From: a virus
DNA: 35,000 nucleotides
Virus record (IMG/VR): IMGVR_UViG_3300033145_002376
Location: 1 to 35,000 of that record
Strand: one strand, 5' to 3'
Made by a program: the position numbers and the translations under genes. The notes under the pieces were generated by a model that was not told the DNA's origin, ran no database searches, and saw only the letters and a list, made by a program, of their open reading frames with translations. Below are positions 24,710 through 33,506 of the stretch, in pieces. The stretch's first letter is position 1, and the number at the start of each line of letters is the position of its first letter.

Positions 24710-24904
24710 TTGATTTACTTCTACCATCTTGGATATGAAGATTTCAAGGAGATGCCTTTTAGAAGAGTTTGGACACTGTGGAATAATATCCCGGGAATTT
24801 GGGATACATTCTGGGGTGGAAAGGAAAGCAAAGAAGAGGTAAAAGAGCCGAATATTAAAGAATTAGCAAGGAAATTTAAGATTAAATTACCGAGAGGTTT
24901 ATAA
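24710..24904 (+). CDS. tail assembly chaperone C-terminal (T) part, made by -1 frameshift
   Basis: The frame is open from upstream of the slippery heptamers, so the TTG at 24710 is probably not a start. After shifting at the second heptamer the protein continues VSFSFIYATLIYFYHLGYED and FRRVWTLWNNIPGIW to the stop at 24904. The fusion would be about 173 residues. This matches the conserved lambda G/GT logic in which the T part binds the tape measure. No convincing SD precedes the TTG. Confidence 0.75.
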   Translation: MIYFYHLGYEDFKEMPFRRVWTLWNNIPGIWDTFWGGKESKEEVKEPNIKELARKFKIKLPRGL

Positions 24905-27762
24905 TGGCAGAACTTGGTGAAGCATATGTCCGGATTAGAGCTGATTTAACGGGATTAACGGCTGGTCTTGTGACAGCTAAAGCTCAAGTTGCAAGTGGCG
25001 TAGCCGGCATGGGCAAAAAGATAACGACTTTGGGTCCACAAATTAGACAAGTAGGTATGGCTATGACAGGAGCTGGAGCTGTTATTACTGGAGCTTTAGG
25101 TTTAGCGATTAAAACCACAGGTGATTTTCAGCAATCAATGGCGAATGTTCAATCGGTTGCTGGAGCAACATCAGAGGAACTTACCAAGCTAACTGATTAT
25201 GCAAGAGTGATGGGAGAAAAATCAGTATTTTCAGCATCCGAAGCTGCTGATGCTATGTATTATCTTGCTTCCGCTGGTATGAACACTAACCAAATTATGG
25301 ATTCTTTAAAAGGAACATTGGATTTAGCAGCAGCAACTCAATCTGATCTTGCTTTTACATCTGAAACTGTTGCAGCTACATTATCAGCTTATTCATTGAA
25401 AGCTGAAGAAGCTGAAAGAGTATCAAATGTATTCGCTGCTACAGTCTCAGCATCACAGGCTACGATGGAAAAACTCTCAACTTCTATGTCTTATGTTGGG
25501 CCCGTAGCAAAGAGCGTGGGAATGTCATTGGAAGAAACAACTGGAATTTTAGGAAATTTATATAATGCTGGACTTGATGGTTCTATGGCAGGCACTGCAT
25601 TAAGAGGAAGTATCTCAAGGTTATTGAATCCGTCTGAAAAAGCAGCAGCAATTCTTAATAAGTTAAATATTAATGTAACAGAATTTACAGGTGCAAGTGA
25701 GGAACAAAGAGCAAAACTTGAAGCTCTTTCTGATGCTATGGATGAATTAGAGACTGCGGGAAAGGAAACTTCAGAGGAATATGGAGCGTTAAATAATCAA
25801 TTTGTTGAATTAGTTAGTGAAATGACAAAAAGTGGAACAAAAATGATAGATTTTTCTGAAATTGTAGACCAGCTTCACGATAGTGGTATGTCGACTGCTG
25901 AAGCGATGCAAGTCTTTGGTTTGAGGGCTGGTCCTGCTATGATTGCTCTTACCTCCAAAGGTGGGCAGGCAATAAAAGATATGACTGATAAGGTAACAGG
26001 AACTCAAAAGGCTACGGAGATGGCAGCTATTCAGATAAATACTTTTGAAGGTTCAATGAAATTATTAAAGTCAGCAGCCCAAGAGTTACAGATTGCTCTT
26101 GGCACTACTCTTATGCCCATCCTTACAGATTTGGTAGGGCAGGTGACAGAAGTAGTGAAAAAGGTCTCAGCTTGGTCAGAGAAACACCCAGTTCTTACGG
26201 AAACACTTTTGAAGTTTGCCTTAGTTCTTGGCCCCTTAATGCTTGCTGGAGGTCCACTTTTAATGTTAGCTCCTACAATAGCTGGTATTACAGCAGCCTT
26301 ACCTGCTTTGATAGCTGGATTTGCTCCTCTTCTTGGGCCAGCAGGAATTATTTTAGGAATCGCTACAGTAGTAGCTCTTCTTTACACAGCTTGGACTAAA
26401 AATTGGGGGGGAATTCAAGAAAAAACTAAAGCTGTAATAGATTGGTTTAAAGATATACCCGAAAAGTTTAGGACATTTGGAAATGATATTATGGCTAACT
26501 TTAAAAAAGGGCTTTCTGGTTGGAAAGATTCAATAATGAAAATTGTAGAAGGTATTGGAAATGCAATTATAGATTTTGTAAAAAGTATTCCTAAGAAAGT
26601 ATATCAAGCGGGGATGGATATCATAACAAAGTGGACAGATGGAATCAAGGCTGGAGTAAATAAAGTAAAAGAAGCTGGGGGTTGGATAGCTGGAAAAATG
26701 GCAGACTTTTTGGGTAAATCGCTACCCAAGAAAGGACCATTGGCAACTGTTTTCAAAGGAGGAAAATCAATTACTCTCGAATGGCTAAAGGGAATGCTCT
26801 CAAATTTAGCTACCCTTGAGGGAATAGGAAAAACGTTAGCCAAAAGGATTACAGAATATCTTTTGGGTCCCCTCGATGAACTTAAGGACAATCTTGGAAA
26901 ATCTGAAGATTCTTGGCAAGGTTTTTGGGATAGTATTAGTGATGGATTAGAAGCTGTAACTGATAAGATTCTTGAAAGCACTACAAATTGGTATGATATC
27001 TTTATGGGTTTCTTTGATGATATGAAATCAGGATTTGCTTCTACAATTGAGGAATGGATGAAGGGAGCAACTACATTTGGTCAATTTTTTCAAGAGCTTG
27101 GTCAAGATATAGTTGATGCTTTCGTAAAACAAATAGCAAATATGGCAGCGGAATGGTTAGCAAAGGAGACAATGATGACTATTGCTACTATTACGGGAGC
27201 GAAGACTCGGAAGGCAGCAGAGGAAAAATCTCTTTTATGGCGAGTAGCAAAACACGCTTGGGTAATAGCAGCAATGATAGCTAAAGAAATTGCCTATACA
27301 CTAAAAGTAATAGCCGAGTCGGTAGCCCGTTGTGCTCAGTATGCAATTGAGGCAGCGGCAAGAGCAGCGGCAGGTCTTTTTGGATTTGTAGGTGGAATTA
27401 TAGGGGGAATACTGGGGATATTTGGGTTGGAGAAGGGAGGCAAGGTTCCCGGACATCTAATCCCCATTGCTACCGCTCAGGCTGGGAAGAAATTCTCCCG
27501 ACCCACTTTAGCAATGGTGGCTGAAGGGGGCCCCGAGCGAGTATTAAATGCACGAGAGACAAGAGCATATGAGCGGGGAGGAAGAATGAGTAATTTCGGG
27601 CCCGTTAATGTAAACGTTATATTCCCAAATGCAAACCTTGAAAATATGGACCAAGGAAGACTTGAGCGAATATTTAGAATGAAATTTATTCCTGCAATTA
27701 AGGATGCAGTAAAATCAGGTCTACTTTCTCCAGAACTTGTGGAAATAAGGGGGGCCCGATGA
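24904..27762 (+). CDS. tail tape measure protein
   Basis: 952 residues; ATG 24904 overlaps the previous stop. Residues about 75-250 carry the TP901-type core (FQQSMANVQSVAG, EAADAMYYLASAGM, GTALRGSISRLLNP). Residues 434-495 are hydrophobic, including LPALIAGFAPLLGPAGIILG; a second Gly-rich hydrophobic segment lies near 817-842 (FGFVGGIIGGILGIFG). These may help DNA pass the cell membrane. No peptidase or lysozyme motif was seen. At roughly 1.5 angstrom per residue the tail would be near 140 nm (inference). Confidence 0.95.
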   Translation: MAELGEAYVRIRADLTGLTAGLVTAKAQVASGVAGMGKKITTLGPQIRQVGMAMTGAGAVITGALGLAIKTTGDFQQSMANVQSVAGATSEELTKLTDYARVMGEKSVFSASEAADAMYYLASAGMNTNQIMDSLKGTLDLAAATQSDLAFTSETVAATLSAYSLKAEEAERVSNVFAATVSASQATMEKLSTSMSYVGPVAKSVGMSLEETTGILGNLYNAGLDGSMAGTALRGSISRLLNPSEKAAAILNKLNINVTEFTGASEEQRAKLEALSDAMDELETAGKETSEEYGALNNQFVELVSEMTKSGTKMIDFSEIVDQLHDSGMSTAEAMQVFGLRAGPAMIALTSKGGQAIKDMTDKVTGTQKATEMAAIQINTFEGSMKLLKSAAQELQIALGTTLMPILTDLVGQVTEVVKKVSAWSEKHPVLTETLLKFALVLGPLMLAGGPLLMLAPTIAGITAALPALIAGFAPLLGPAGIILGIATVVALLYTAWTKNWGGIQEKTKAVIDWFKDIPEKFRTFGNDIMANFKKGLSGWKDSIMKIVEGIGNAIIDFVKSIPKKVYQAGMDIITKWTDGIKAGVNKVKEAGGWIAGKMADFLGKSLPKKGPLATVFKGGKSITLEWLKGMLSNLATLEGIGKTLAKRITEYLLGPLDELKDNLGKSEDSWQGFWDSISDGLEAVTDKILESTTNWYDIFMGFFDDMKSGFASTIEEWMKGATTFGQFFQELGQDIVDAFVKQIANMAAEWLAKETMMTIATITGAKTRKAAEEKSLLWRVAKHAWVIAAMIAKEIAYTLKVIAESVARCAQYAIEAAARAAAGLFGFVGGIIGGILGIFGLEKGGKVPGHLIPIATAQAGKKFSRPTLAMVAEGGPERVLNARETRAYERGGRMSNFGPVNVNVIFPNANLENMDQGRLERIFRMKFIPAIKDAVKSGLLSPELVEIRGAR

Positions 27763-28136
27763 TGGCAAATAATCCCACAATGAGTTTAACGGATGGTGTA
27801 GATACGGTGAACTTTTCTCCTCGTGAAGGGTATGAAGTTCCCGAGGAGAGAAAACGAAGCATTCATCGTACATTAGACGATACTCTCTATATATATGAAT
27901 GGGGACATAAGGGAAGATATGAAATTCCTGTATTTAATATTAGCTCTACGGATAAGGAGCACATCGAAACTTGGTGGCAAGGTATGACTAAATTAACCTT
28001 TGTGCCCGATAAAATAAATGCCCCCGGAACTTCAATTTCGGTAAGGATTATTAATGAGGATAAACCCCTACAAATGATATATCCAAAGTGGGCTGATATA
28101 TATGAAGGTAATTTAATTTTGAGGCAGGTTGTATGA
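27759..28136 (+). CDS. distal tail-like protein
   Basis: 125 residues; ATGATG at 27759 overlaps the tape measure stop. It is beta-rich (MSLTDGVDTVNFSPREGYEV, LYIYEWGHKGRYEIPVFNIS, IETWWQGMTKLTFVPD), of the size and place of a small distal tail (Dit-like) or tail-tip adaptor protein. It overlaps the hub gene by 4 bases, so the two are coupled. Confidence 0.65.
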   Translation: MMANNPTMSLTDGVDTVNFSPREGYEVPEERKRSIHRTLDDTLYIYEWGHKGRYEIPVFNISSTDKEHIETWWQGMTKLTFVPDKINAPGTSISVRIINEDKPLQMIYPKWADIYEGNLILRQVV

Positions 28137-29821
28137 TAAGTGTATCTGATGCTTTTGAGACAAAGTTAAAGGCTAAAACAAATAATCCTCGAATTAGATT
28201 AGTTCTGGGGGCGGAGCGAATAACTCTTGGTGATTTAGACGATGATAATGGGGATTTCGAAGGAGCGGGAGCAGATGGTACTGATATAGAAACGGGGACA
28301 GATTGGAGTAAGATTAACTGCTCTGCCGAGGTTGATGATGAGGCTGGCTCAGGTGTTAACACTTACAATGGCTCTGATTTCTGCTGTAAGATTCACAGCG
28401 TAACTCTCGGTAAGGGACGAATAGTCTTACAGGGGGCTAATCTTGATGCGGTGTGGACTATTGGCCAGCGATATAGAATACAATTTGACTATAAAGTAGC
28501 TTCTACCACAAAAGCAGTAATTCGTGTTAGTAACGATGGGGCAACCCTTGACGAAGAGTATTCCTTGACAAGCACTACTTGGGCAACTGCGGGCTTTAAT
28601 TTCACAGTTATAAATAACACCGATATAGTCATAGAGGTGTCTCCTTACTGGGCTATTAGTGGAGAGACGGGCAACGAAATTGTCTGGATTGATAACATGT
28701 CAATCAAATGGGTTGCTGATGATTTTCTGATGGGGATATCTCAGGTCTCACGAAAGGCAAATTTAACTTCAGGATTTGCATCTATAAAATTAAGCAATAC
28801 TGAAAAAACTTGGAATATATTTTTATCTGATAAAACTAATTTAGGTGAGACAGCTCAATTAAATTTCTATTTCCATGGTGACACCGAACTTTTACCCTTA
28901 TTCACTGGCACAATCGAGGAAGCACAATATCGAAAAGCTGAAGTAACTTTGAAAATTCGCGACAAGATGCTTCCTATGTTAGAAAAAAGAATAGGAAGTG
29001 GGCAGGGCCCAGTAAGCTATTATGCAGCGGATCATAACCCAGCGGATTTAGTCTGGGATATCCTTACTGTTTATGGTGAACTTGACGATACAGCAAGCAC
29101 GGCAAATACGGATATCGATTATACCAGCTGGGAGCAGTGGCAAACCGATTGTGATACTTTAAGTTTCGTATTGAGGGCAAGGTTTACGGGACACTATATT
29201 AAAACAGCTCTTCTAAAAATAGCTGAACTTACAAATACTTACATTTGGGTGGGAGGAGATGGCAAGTTCCATTTCGAGAGGCCTATTCCTCCGTTTCCTC
29301 CTGGCGGTTTGACTAACTTTACCTGTTCAAATTGTTTAAAAATAGATACTTCTTTATCGAAAGATACGCTTTGCAATAAAGCTAAGTGCTACTATGGTTA
29401 CTCTCCTGACACAGATACTTGGGCGGGGAGCTATACATCGGAAGATAGTTCTTCTCAAACGGAGTATGGATTAAGAGAAGATGTAAATGAGGATAAGGTT
29501 ATCTGGCATCAAACAGAAGGAAGTGCAAAAAGCTACACTGATAGGGTGATTGACAAGAATAAAACCCCTTTTGAATTGATAGACGTTACATCGACTATGC
29601 TTGGTTATCTTCAACAATTGGGCGACACAATAACGATTACCGAGCTACTGAAAGGCTATAATTTTAGTCCAGCAAGGATAATTGAGATTTCTTCATTTAA
29701 TCTTGAGAATGGCACAATGGATTTTAAGGCAAGGGAAATATCGGATGAGCAGTTGGCAGCATTTTATTTGGATGATCCAGTCTATGGTGTTTTGGACTGG
29801 GATGGAAATCCTTTATATTGA
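28133..29821 (+). CDS. tail hub protein with inserted carbohydrate-binding-like domain
   Basis: 562 residues. The hub part resembles tail-tip proteins: FETKLKAKTNNPRIRLVLG at the start, then FTGTIEEAQYRKAEVTLKIRD, IAELTNTYIWVGGDGKFHFER and a C-terminal YLQQLGDTITI, ARIIEISSFNLENGTMDF. Residues about 35-195 are an insertion with a CBM4/9-like jelly-roll pattern: NGDFEGAG at the start, GRIVLQGANL, YRIQFDYKVAS and WIDNMSIKW at the end. The insert probably binds host surface glycans at the tail tip. Confidence 0.75.
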   Translation: MISVSDAFETKLKAKTNNPRIRLVLGAERITLGDLDDDNGDFEGAGADGTDIETGTDWSKINCSAEVDDEAGSGVNTYNGSDFCCKIHSVTLGKGRIVLQGANLDAVWTIGQRYRIQFDYKVASTTKAVIRVSNDGATLDEEYSLTSTTWATAGFNFTVINNTDIVIEVSPYWAISGETGNEIVWIDNMSIKWVADDFLMGISQVSRKANLTSGFASIKLSNTEKTWNIFLSDKTNLGETAQLNFYFHGDTELLPLFTGTIEEAQYRKAEVTLKIRDKMLPMLEKRIGSGQGPVSYYAADHNPADLVWDILTVYGELDDTASTANTDIDYTSWEQWQTDCDTLSFVLRARFTGHYIKTALLKIAELTNTYIWVGGDGKFHFERPIPPFPPGGLTNFTCSNCLKIDTSLSKDTLCNKAKCYYGYSPDTDTWAGSYTSEDSSSQTEYGLREDVNEDKVIWHQTEGSAKSYTDRVIDKNKTPFELIDVTSTMLGYLQQLGDTITITELLKGYNFSPARIIEISSFNLENGTMDFKAREISDEQLAAFYLDDPVYGVLDWDGNPLY

Positions 29822-29830
29822 GGTGAAACA

Positions 29831-30049
29831 ATGGCTTTGATAGATTTTCTGGCACATATTAAAGATCCAAATGCACATCATAAAAAGTTTCCTACTGCAT
29901 TCCTTAAGGCTCCTCCGGGGGAAGGAACTTGGGAGAGGGGGGATGTAATTTGGAACACAGAGCCAATAGCCGGAGGACCGCCTGGTTGGGTCTGCGTGGC
30001 AGCAGGAACACCCGGGACTTGGAAAGCAATGGCAAATCTAGCAGCTTAA
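29831..30049 (+). CDS. small tail-tip/fibre protein
   Basis: 72 residues with GAGGTG upstream. GDVIWNTEPIAGGPPGWVCV and GTPGTWKAMA match a short module usually found at the C-terminus of phage tail spikes and fibres. Here it stands alone after a short N-terminal segment, perhaps a tip cap or a reduced fibre. Confidence 0.65.
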   Translation: MALIDFLAHIKDPNAHHKKFPTAFLKAPPGEGTWERGDVIWNTEPIAGGPPGWVCVAAGTPGTWKAMANLAA

Positions 30050-30069
30050 GGCAAGGAGGGACCAAGATT

Positions 30070-31134
30070 ATGGTTAATAAAAAAGTAATCCAAGCTTTAA
30101 TTCAGGATAAGTGGAAAGAATGGCAAGTTAAGTTCGAGAAGAAACCTCTTCGTTGGGATAAAGAGTATTTACGCACTGTTAAATGCCACTTCTGCGGTAA
30201 GGAAGCTAAAGAGAGGTATCCAAATGAGGGATTTTTCGGTTGGTCAATTTTATCGCTAGCAATAGATAGAGAAGGTAAATCACCTGAGGTATGTCCTGAT
30301 TGCTTAAAAAAAGTTGGAGAAAAATTGACTGTTAAAGAGCCTCGTGTAGAGAGATGCTCTAAGTGTGGTACTGTTCAGAAGGAGAAAATATTTGGTATAG
30401 GATTTCCTGGGTGGATTTACATTCAATCCCTACAGACTCTCGGCAGTAAGAAAACTCCAATTGTCTGTCCTGATTGCTATCTTAAATTAGGATTAAAACT
30501 CGGGCCAAAGTTTATTAGAGGAACATGGACATCTTTAACCTACCCTGCTGACTCACTTTTAACGTCAACTAAGATGACTCAAAACCAAGCTAACTTTACT
30601 GCAGTTGCAGAAGGACACACAGATGCACCGGTTATTTCAGGTGATATACAAACCGCTAAAGGTAAACTGATTAAAAAGATAGCCGTTGATGATAATACTT
30701 ACACAATTATAGATGACGATGCGAAAGTTTGGAGAGCAGTTTTTAATGATCTTGCAGAGTTAATGCCGGTTAGGGGAGAAACAAAACCTGGTGATGTTCT
30801 GATTTGGGTTGATGGTAAAGTTGAGAAATCTAAATTTGCTAACGATAAGAGAGTGATTGGGGTTCACTCGGATACATACGGATTCCTGTTAGGAGGTTCT
30901 AATCAGAAATCTATTAAAGAGGCAATCAAAAAAGGTTTCGTTCCGGTAGCAATTTCAGGAAAAGTTAAAGTGAAAGTAGTCGGGCCTGTAACTGTAGGAG
31001 ACATGTTAATGACAAGCAATATTGAAGGTGTAGCAATGCGAGGAAATGTTTTGGGAGGCATTGTAGGCAAAGCATTGGAGGACTTATTGCCTGCGGAACA
31101 GAAAAAAATTGAAATGTTGATTACGGTGAGGTGA
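30070..31134 (+). CDS. tail fibre-type protein with two zinc ribbons
   Basis: 354 residues from ATG 30070 (AAGGAGG at 30052-30058). Residues 39-78 and 96-136 are two homologous modules, each CxxCG, then GFxGW, then CPDC with a K.G tail (C39, C42, C75, C78 and C96, C99, C133, C136). A fibre linker follows (SLTYPADSLLTSTKMTQNQA). Residues from about 225 form the fibre C-terminal domain found in many tail fibres (DLAELMPVRGETKPGDVLIW, GFVPVAISGKVKVKV, GKALEDLLPAEQ). It is likely a tail-tip host-binding protein; zinc ribbons in such a protein are unusual. Confidence 0.75.
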   Translation: MVNKKVIQALIQDKWKEWQVKFEKKPLRWDKEYLRTVKCHFCGKEAKERYPNEGFFGWSILSLAIDREGKSPEVCPDCLKKVGEKLTVKEPRVERCSKCGTVQKEKIFGIGFPGWIYIQSLQTLGSKKTPIVCPDCYLKLGLKLGPKFIRGTWTSLTYPADSLLTSTKMTQNQANFTAVAEGHTDAPVISGDIQTAKGKLIKKIAVDDNTYTIIDDDAKVWRAVFNDLAELMPVRGETKPGDVLIWVDGKVEKSKFANDKRVIGVHSDTYGFLLGGSNQKSIKEAIKKGFVPVAISGKVKVKVVGPVTVGDMLMTSNIEGVAMRGNVLGGIVGKALEDLLPAEQKKIEMLITVR

Positions 31135-31141
31135 AGCAAAA

Positions 31142-31645
31142 ATGGGTTTTGATTGGGCACCTGTTTTGGCGGGTGATATTTCTCTTGACGACTTCGTCGA
31201 TGGGGTTCAAGTAAACATTGGAACAGTATATTCTGACCTGGAATTATCTGCACCTTCTTGGACTTATTTGCCTGTGGATGCTGGTGATTTTGACAAGCAT
31301 GACCAGTTCCAAGAAGTAAGAGACAAAGTTGATTACGCAGATGATATGAATTACTGTAGAAGTCACGATGCAACCTATTATGTAACATACTATAATGATG
31401 AGCACACAACTTATCGCAATGACCATCATACATCAGTTTTAACCTCGGAAAAAAGTGGATATGATGCAACTTATAACAGTGGTGTGCAATCGGGAGCAGA
31501 TGCAACTATTCATGCAACTGCTGACTCAGGTTATAAAGACAACGATCATGGCACCTACGACTCTGGAGATGATGGGTCTCATTATAGTTTTGATAATGGA
31601 AATGTTCATGGGACTAATAATGCTTCTGTAAAGAGTGGTTACTGA
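31142..31645 (+). CDS. Tyr/Asp-rich repetitive protein 1 (candidate radical SAM substrate)
   Basis: 167 residues, seven bases after the tail-fibre-like gene. Residues 1-75 hold two copies of a helical module with pattern W..PV.AGD..; the second reads FQEVRDKVDYADDMNYC. The rest is low-complexity, rich in Tyr, Asp, Ser, Asn, Gly and His: ATYYVTYYNDEHTTYRND, KSGYDATYNSG, GTYDSGDDGSHYS, ending KSGY; 15 Tyr in all. It shares TYYNDxHxTY and the EVR..VD...D...C module with the next protein. No enzyme motif. Position beside tail genes suggests a virion tail protein; position before two radical SAM genes suggests it is modified. Confidence 0.8.
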   Translation: MGFDWAPVLAGDISLDDFVDGVQVNIGTVYSDLELSAPSWTYLPVDAGDFDKHDQFQEVRDKVDYADDMNYCRSHDATYYVTYYNDEHTTYRNDHHTSVLTSEKSGYDATYNSGVQSGADATIHATADSGYKDNDHGTYDSGDDGSHYSFDNGNVHGTNNASVKSGY

Positions 31646-31662
31646 AAACACTGGAGTTAAAA

Positions 31663-32166
31663 ATGGCATTTACTTGGGTAAAAAATATAAATGTTGGTGC
31701 AGAAATAAAACTGGAGTGTCTTACTGAAATAAGGAATAATATTGACAGTATAAAGGATAATGAAGCTTGCATTACAGATAAGGGAACTTATCAATCAAGC
31801 TACGATGCTGGGGTTGATGCTAATTATGATGCGGGGATCGATGCTACATACAACTCTACTTATTATAATGACCAACATAGCACATATAACTCAACAGTTA
31901 GAATTTCAGAAGACTCAGTTCAATATACTACAGTTGATGATGGACAGAAGTCAGGATATGATAGCAATAAGGACTCTGCTTATAATAGCTCAGATGAAGG
32001 GGGATATGACTCAACTGATTACGGGACTTTCAAGCAATCTTATGAGAGCACGGTCTATAGCGGTCACGATTCCAGCTATGATAGCTCATACGATTCCTCA
32101 TATGATGCCTCAGACGATTCCTCATATGATGCCTCAGACTATTTCGGAGAATATGCCTTCGACTAG
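31663..32166 (+). CDS. Tyr/Asp/Ser repeat protein 2 (candidate radical SAM substrate)
   Basis: 167 residues with GGAG about 7 bases upstream of ATG 31663. The N-terminal module has W5 and EIRNNIDSIKDNEAC, aligning without gaps to EVRDKVDYADDMNYC of protein 1. After it come 20 Tyr mostly in Y-[DN]-[SA] triplets: SSYDAGVDANYDAGIDATYN, AYNSSDEGGYDSTDY, and a terminal array DSSYDSSY, DSSYDASD, DSSYDASD. It is very acidic with few Lys or Arg. The leader-like module plus repetitive aromatic core resembles a RiPP precursor, but it is much larger than typical ones. It ends 11 bases before the first radical SAM gene. Confidence 0.82.
   Translation: MAFTWVKNINVGAEIKLECLTEIRNNIDSIKDNEACITDKGTYQSSYDAGVDANYDAGIDATYNSTYYNDQHSTYNSTVRISEDSVQYTTVDDGQKSGYDSNKDSAYNSSDEGGYDSTDYGTFKQSYESTVYSGHDSSYDSSYDSSYDASDDSSYDASDYFGEYAFD
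32068..32139 (+). repeat. 24-bp tandem repeat encoding DSSYDxS units
   Basis: 32092-32115 and 32116-32139 are identical 24-mers; 32068-32091 is a diverged third unit. Each encodes eight residues (DSSYDSSY, DSSYDASD, DSSYDASD). The perfect copies point to recent slippage and a core whose length can change quickly. Confidence 0.85.
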
Positions 32167-32177
32167 GTCAGAAATAA

Positions 32178-33506
32178 ATGAAAAATTTAGTTGCTTCAGA
32201 AATTTTTTCCTCCGGCGTTTGCAATTTAAACTGTAAATATTGCTATATTCCAAAAACACGAATGATGCAGGGATTGCAGGAAGCTATTGTATCAGGGTTA
32301 AAGTCTGGCAATTTTATCGAAGATTTATGCAAGATATACGGTCAGAATCTGGAGAGCTTGTCTTTTTGGGGTGCGGAGCCAACTTTGACTCTGAGATACA
32401 TCGAACCACATTTGACTAAGTTATTCCAAGCTTTTCCAAAACTGAAGGAGATAGACTTCTCAACAAATTTGCTGACCTCTCGTGAGTTGTTATTTAGTTT
32501 TATAAAAGCTTTAAGTAAGCAAAAGAGAAAATTCAAACTCAAGATTCAAATCTCATTGGACGGGCCTGATTTTATAACAGATGTCAATCGAATGGCTGGA
32601 GCAACCAAGAAAATATGCGAAAACTTTACCTTTCTCATCATGAAGTTAAATGATCTACCACTTGAAAATTTGCGAGTGGAATTCAGAGTTAAGCCAACCC
32701 TGACAATAGATAATGTTAGACTATTTGATGAGGACCATAGTAAGATTAAGCAGTATTTCGATTTCTTCAATATTGTAGAATCCAATTTCAAGAAGTTGAA
32801 CGAGAGTGAGCTATTGAGTTTCAACAATTCTTGCTCTCCGACTATGTGTGTGCCAGGAAAATATACCAGTGAAGATGGAAGAGAATTTGCGTTGTTTCTC
32901 AAGAATTTAAGAGAATTGGGGTATAAAAGCACTTATAGTTATCGTTTGGATAGACTATTTAACTATGAGGATGAGCTTTTCACCAAACCCTCAATGTTCA
33001 CGTGTTCTGGTGGCAGAAGTAATGCTGGTCTTGGTATCAAGAACGATTTGCATATTTGTCATCGCTCATTTTTCCTTAATCATGACGAATACTTAAAAAG
33101 TATCCTCAAACAGGATAAGATGAAAAACTGGGATGTATCTCTATTTGAACAAGGTAAAATTGGACTAATAAATGATAGATTTATAGTAGATGCAACAGAC
33201 AAAAATGAAAGAATACGATGGCAGTATGTGCTGAGGAACTATCACGACTTTACAAGACTAAGGAATAGTTATGTAATCGCTATGCTTAAGGAATTAGCTC
33301 TATGTGGTCAAGCAGATAAGCGATATCTAAAAGATGATAACTTATGTATGGTGTTCGCCATCTTTATGAATTCGGCAAACAGTTGTCCTGTAGAGGCACT
33401 GATTAACACAGGCTGTGTTCATTTTACACCAGTAAGTATGCTACGGTTATGGGGCAATGGAGCTTTTCAGGAATTGTTGAAAGAGAGAGAAAATGAGAGC
33501 AGCTAA
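32178..33506 (+). CDS. radical SAM protein 1 with auxiliary cysteines
   Basis: 442 residues. C15-x3-C19-x2-C22 in GVCNLNCKYCYIPK binds the radical SAM [4Fe-4S] cluster; SFWGAEPTL takes the place of the SAM-binding GGEP motif, and KIQISLDGPD follows the usual order. Further Cys at 219, 224, 276, 294, 403 and 413 could hold an auxiliary cluster, but the canonical CxxCxxxxxCxxxC SPASM motif is absent. FTCSGGRSNAGLGIKNDLHI then CHR resembles the first part of a SPASM/anSME-like domain. It probably modifies the Tyr-rich proteins encoded just upstream (inference). The next gene overlaps by 14 bases. Confidence 0.85.
   Translation: MKNLVASEIFSSGVCNLNCKYCYIPKTRMMQGLQEAIVSGLKSGNFIEDLCKIYGQNLESLSFWGAEPTLTLRYIEPHLTKLFQAFPKLKEIDFSTNLLTSRELLFSFIKALSKQKRKFKLKIQISLDGPDFITDVNRMAGATKKICENFTFLIMKLNDLPLENLRVEFRVKPTLTIDNVRLFDEDHSKIKQYFDFFNIVESNFKKLNESELLSFNNSCSPTMCVPGKYTSEDGREFALFLKNLRELGYKSTYSYRLDRLFNYEDELFTKPSMFTCSGGRSNAGLGIKNDLHICHRSFFLNHDEYLKSILKQDKMKNWDVSLFEQGKIGLINDRFIVDATDKNERIRWQYVLRNYHDFTRLRNSYVIAMLKELALCGQADKRYLKDDNLCMVFAIFMNSANSCPVEALINTGCVHFTPVSMLRLWGNGAFQELLKERENESS

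Noticed and set aside
29929-30069. Upstream extension of the zinc-ribbon tail protein
   Set aside because: It overlaps the well-supported 29831-30049 gene in another frame and is Arg/Ser/Gly-rich without homology; ATG 30070 has an AAGGAGG box.
31760-32236. 158-aa frame overlapping the Tyr/Asp/Ser repeat gene
   Set aside because: It is a frame shadow of the repeats (Met/Ile/Leu-rich translation of the same periodic DNA) and runs into the radical SAM gene; no SD.
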